Assembly: GCA_002796025.1 (NCBI GenBank)
Contig: PCVQ01000057.1
Span: 1-5,896, forward strand
From: Candidatus Peregrinibacteria bacterium CG11_big_fil_rev_8_21_14_0_20_46_8
GTDB taxonomy: Bacteria; Patescibacteriota; Gracilibacteria; UBA1369; UM-FILTER-53-11
Direction of reading: 5' to 3'
Length of the DNA stretch: 5,896 nucleotides
Part shown: positions 4,640 through 5,896 of the stretch, piece by piece
Layout of the letters: each line of letters starts with the position of its first letter
How positions within the stretch are numbered: the stretch's first letter is position 1
Made by a program: the position numbers and the translations under genes
Notes under the pieces: model-generated
The model's database searches: none
What the model saw: only the letters and a program-made list of their open reading frames with translations
What the model was told of the DNA's origin: nothing

Positions 4640-5896
4640 TTACCGTCTCCTCTCACTTCTTCCTCTAACCCGACTCTTCGCATATCCACGTCCACCACCA
4701 TATCTTCCGCCACCACCACGTCCTCCTCTCCCAACCGCTCTTGATGATCGCAGCCCGGTTTTTTCACACGCAATATTTATTTTAATCCTATTTATGGTGG
4801 AGCCACCGAAGGCAGCTAAAACTTTATCCTTTAGTTGTTCATCAATTTCAAAAAGTGTGTACTCTCTGCGAATCTCAATATTTCCAATCTCTACTCCTCT
4901 CAAACTCGGATGACTGTTTATTGTGTCTAATAAATCTTTAACATTTAAATTTGCGTCGCGGCCAACATTAATAATAAAGCGTGCGAATAAGATTGAGGAA
5001 TTTCTCGGGCCGTCTCGCCCACCATCACGCCCACTGCTCACATTTGAATTCAAATCATCCGCATCTTTATAATGTTCAATAAATCTGTTGAACTCTTCCG
5101 ATACAAACTTCTTAATAAGATCTTCTTTACTCATGTCCTCAAATTTCTTGTTAATGAAATTAATATACTTTCCAATTTGTGCTTCATTAACTTTGATGTT
5201 GCAGATTTTGTCGACTAAACTGAATAACTGTTTTTCGCAGATCTCATCACCTCCCGGGATTCGTCCCTTTTCGAAAGGCTTACCGACTTTGCGCTCCAAG
5301 TGTTGGATCGTATGTTTTTCGCGCATATTCACAATGACAAGTGAAATACCTGAACTGCTTGCGCGCCCGGTACGACCACTTCTATGAACATAGGCCTCTC
5401 CACTTTCCGGGAGATTATAGTTAATAACGTGCGTTAAATTTTTTACATCGATTCCTCGCGCAGCCACATCCGTTGCAACAAGCAATTGAATTTTTTTATC
5501 GCGAAATCTATTAAGAACGTGGATCCTTTGCTCTTGGGCGACTTCACCATGAATCGCTTCGGCTGAATAATGATCGGCAATTAGTTTGTCTGCAACAAGT
5601 TGAGTTTCGCGACGTGTTCTACAAAAGATTAGTCCATGAATATCCGGATTAACATCAGCAATTCGTCGCAATGCTTGATATCTATCTTTTTCGTGAACGA
5701 CATAGTAAAAGTGCTGAACATTGTCGGCTCCTTGATTCTTATTTCCAATAGTAATCTCTTCCGGCTTTTTCATGTAGTTATCCGCAATTCGTCGAACTTG
5801 ATTATTCATAGTTGCTGAAAATAACAGAGTTTGTTTGCTATTTGGTGTGTTAGAAAGAATCGCATCAAGCTCTTCTTTAAATCCCATATTCAACAT
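4640..5896 (-). CDS. DEAD-box RNA helicase with DbpA-type RNA-binding domain and RGG tail (5' end outside window)
   Basis: The visible 418 residues begin just after the DEAD motif would stand (MLNMGFKEEL normally follows DEADR), so motifs Q, I and II lie beyond the window. Present are motif III SAT (27-29), motif IV IFCRT (90-94), motif V ATDVAARGID (141-150) and motif VI HRSGRTGRA (171-179). A helical linker follows at about 215-285. A DbpA/CsdA-type RNA-recognition domain follows at about 302-378 (ARFIINVGRDANLNVKDLLDTI, then the VEIGNIEI stretch). The protein ends in a Gly/Arg-rich tail (389-418). This architecture belongs to ATP-dependent helicases that assist ribosome assembly, RNA decay or cold adaptation. 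Which paralogue (DeaD, DbpA or another) cannot be settled from this part. The gene is visibly more AT-rich than glnA. It lies upstream of, and on the same strand as, tRNA-Gln. Confidence 0.95.
   Translation of the reverse strand: MLNMGFKEELDAILSNTPNSKQTLLFSATMNNQVRRIADNYMKKPEEITIGNKNQGADNVQHFYYVVHEKDRYQALRRIADVNPDIHGLIFCRTRRETQLVADKLIADHYSAEAIHGEVAQEQRIHVLNRFRDKKIQLLVATDVAARGIDVKNLTHVINYNLPESGEAYVHRSGRTGRASSSGISLVIVNMREKHTIQHLERKVGKPFEKGRIPGGDEICEKQLFSLVDKICNIKVNEAQIGKYINFINKKFEDMSKEDLIKKFVSEEFNRFIEHYKDADDLNSNVSSGRDGGRDGPRNSSILFARFIINVGRDANLNVKDLLDTINSHPSLRGVEIGNIEIRREYTLFEIDEQLKDKVLAAFGGSTINRIKINIACEKTGLRSSRAVGRGGRGGGGRYGGGRGYAKSRVRGRSERRR

Noticed and set aside
1..5896. CRISPR array, insertion sequence, integrase or attachment site
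   Set aside because: There are no evenly spaced repeats, no transposase or integrase frame, and no terminal inverted repeats with target duplication. The tRNA-Gln 3' end has no visible duplicate copy in the window.

Overview
This window looks like a compact bacterial chromosome segment. It carries the tail of a single-strand DNA-binding protein gene (ssb), a TrmB-family regulator, a type I glutamine synthetase (glnA), a DUF6629-type membrane protein, a guanylate kinase (gmk), a tRNA-Gln(CUG) and a truncated DEAD-box RNA helicase. The bacterial assignment rests on the SSB tail, the bacterial-type gmk and glnA, and a tRNA-Gln with encoded CCA that closely resembles the E. coli one. The lineage is uncertain. 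Gene ends overlap or abut, no start has a convincing Shine-Dalgarno site, -10 boxes sit almost on some start codons, and a TrmB-type regulator is present in a bacterium. Together these would suit a Patescibacteria/CPR-like genome, but that is an inference and no marker here proves it. The standard bacterial code fits. All six visible stop codons are TAG (4) or TAA (2).

Layout: ssb (+) ends at 42 and overlaps by four bases the end of trmB (-, 39-791). trmB and glnA (+, 1006-2562) diverge from a 214-base region that holds four CGACAG elements and a 9-bp inverted repeat. glnA and the DUF6629 gene (-, 2651-3298) converge on a strong GC-rich hairpin at 2610-2639. The 614 bases from 3299 to 3912 contain no believable protein gene. 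They are packed with long inverted repeats, several followed by T-runs on the + strand. gmk (+, 3913-4485) has its own extended -10 box, and its stop codon directly abuts the 3' end of tRNA-Gln (-, 4486-4559). The helicase gene (-, 4640 to beyond 5896) ends 80 bases upstream of the tRNA.

The genes are mostly housekeeping and do not form one pathway. GlnA makes glutamine, and its usual adenylylation tyrosine is replaced by phenylalanine. The adjacent divergent TrmB-like protein is a candidate regulator of glnA or of itself. Gmk feeds GTP synthesis, and the helicase remodels RNA.

The most interesting part is the 3338-3827 stretch. It contains a closed hairpin, an 80-base three-way junction followed by a terminator-like hairpin, a second hairpin plus T8, and a third element in which one segment can pair with either of two copies of the same sequence before another T8. 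I read this as one or more unrecognised small structured RNAs, possibly including an attenuator-like switch. I found none of the hallmark sequences of tmRNA, RNase P RNA, SRP RNA or the common riboswitches that I looked for.
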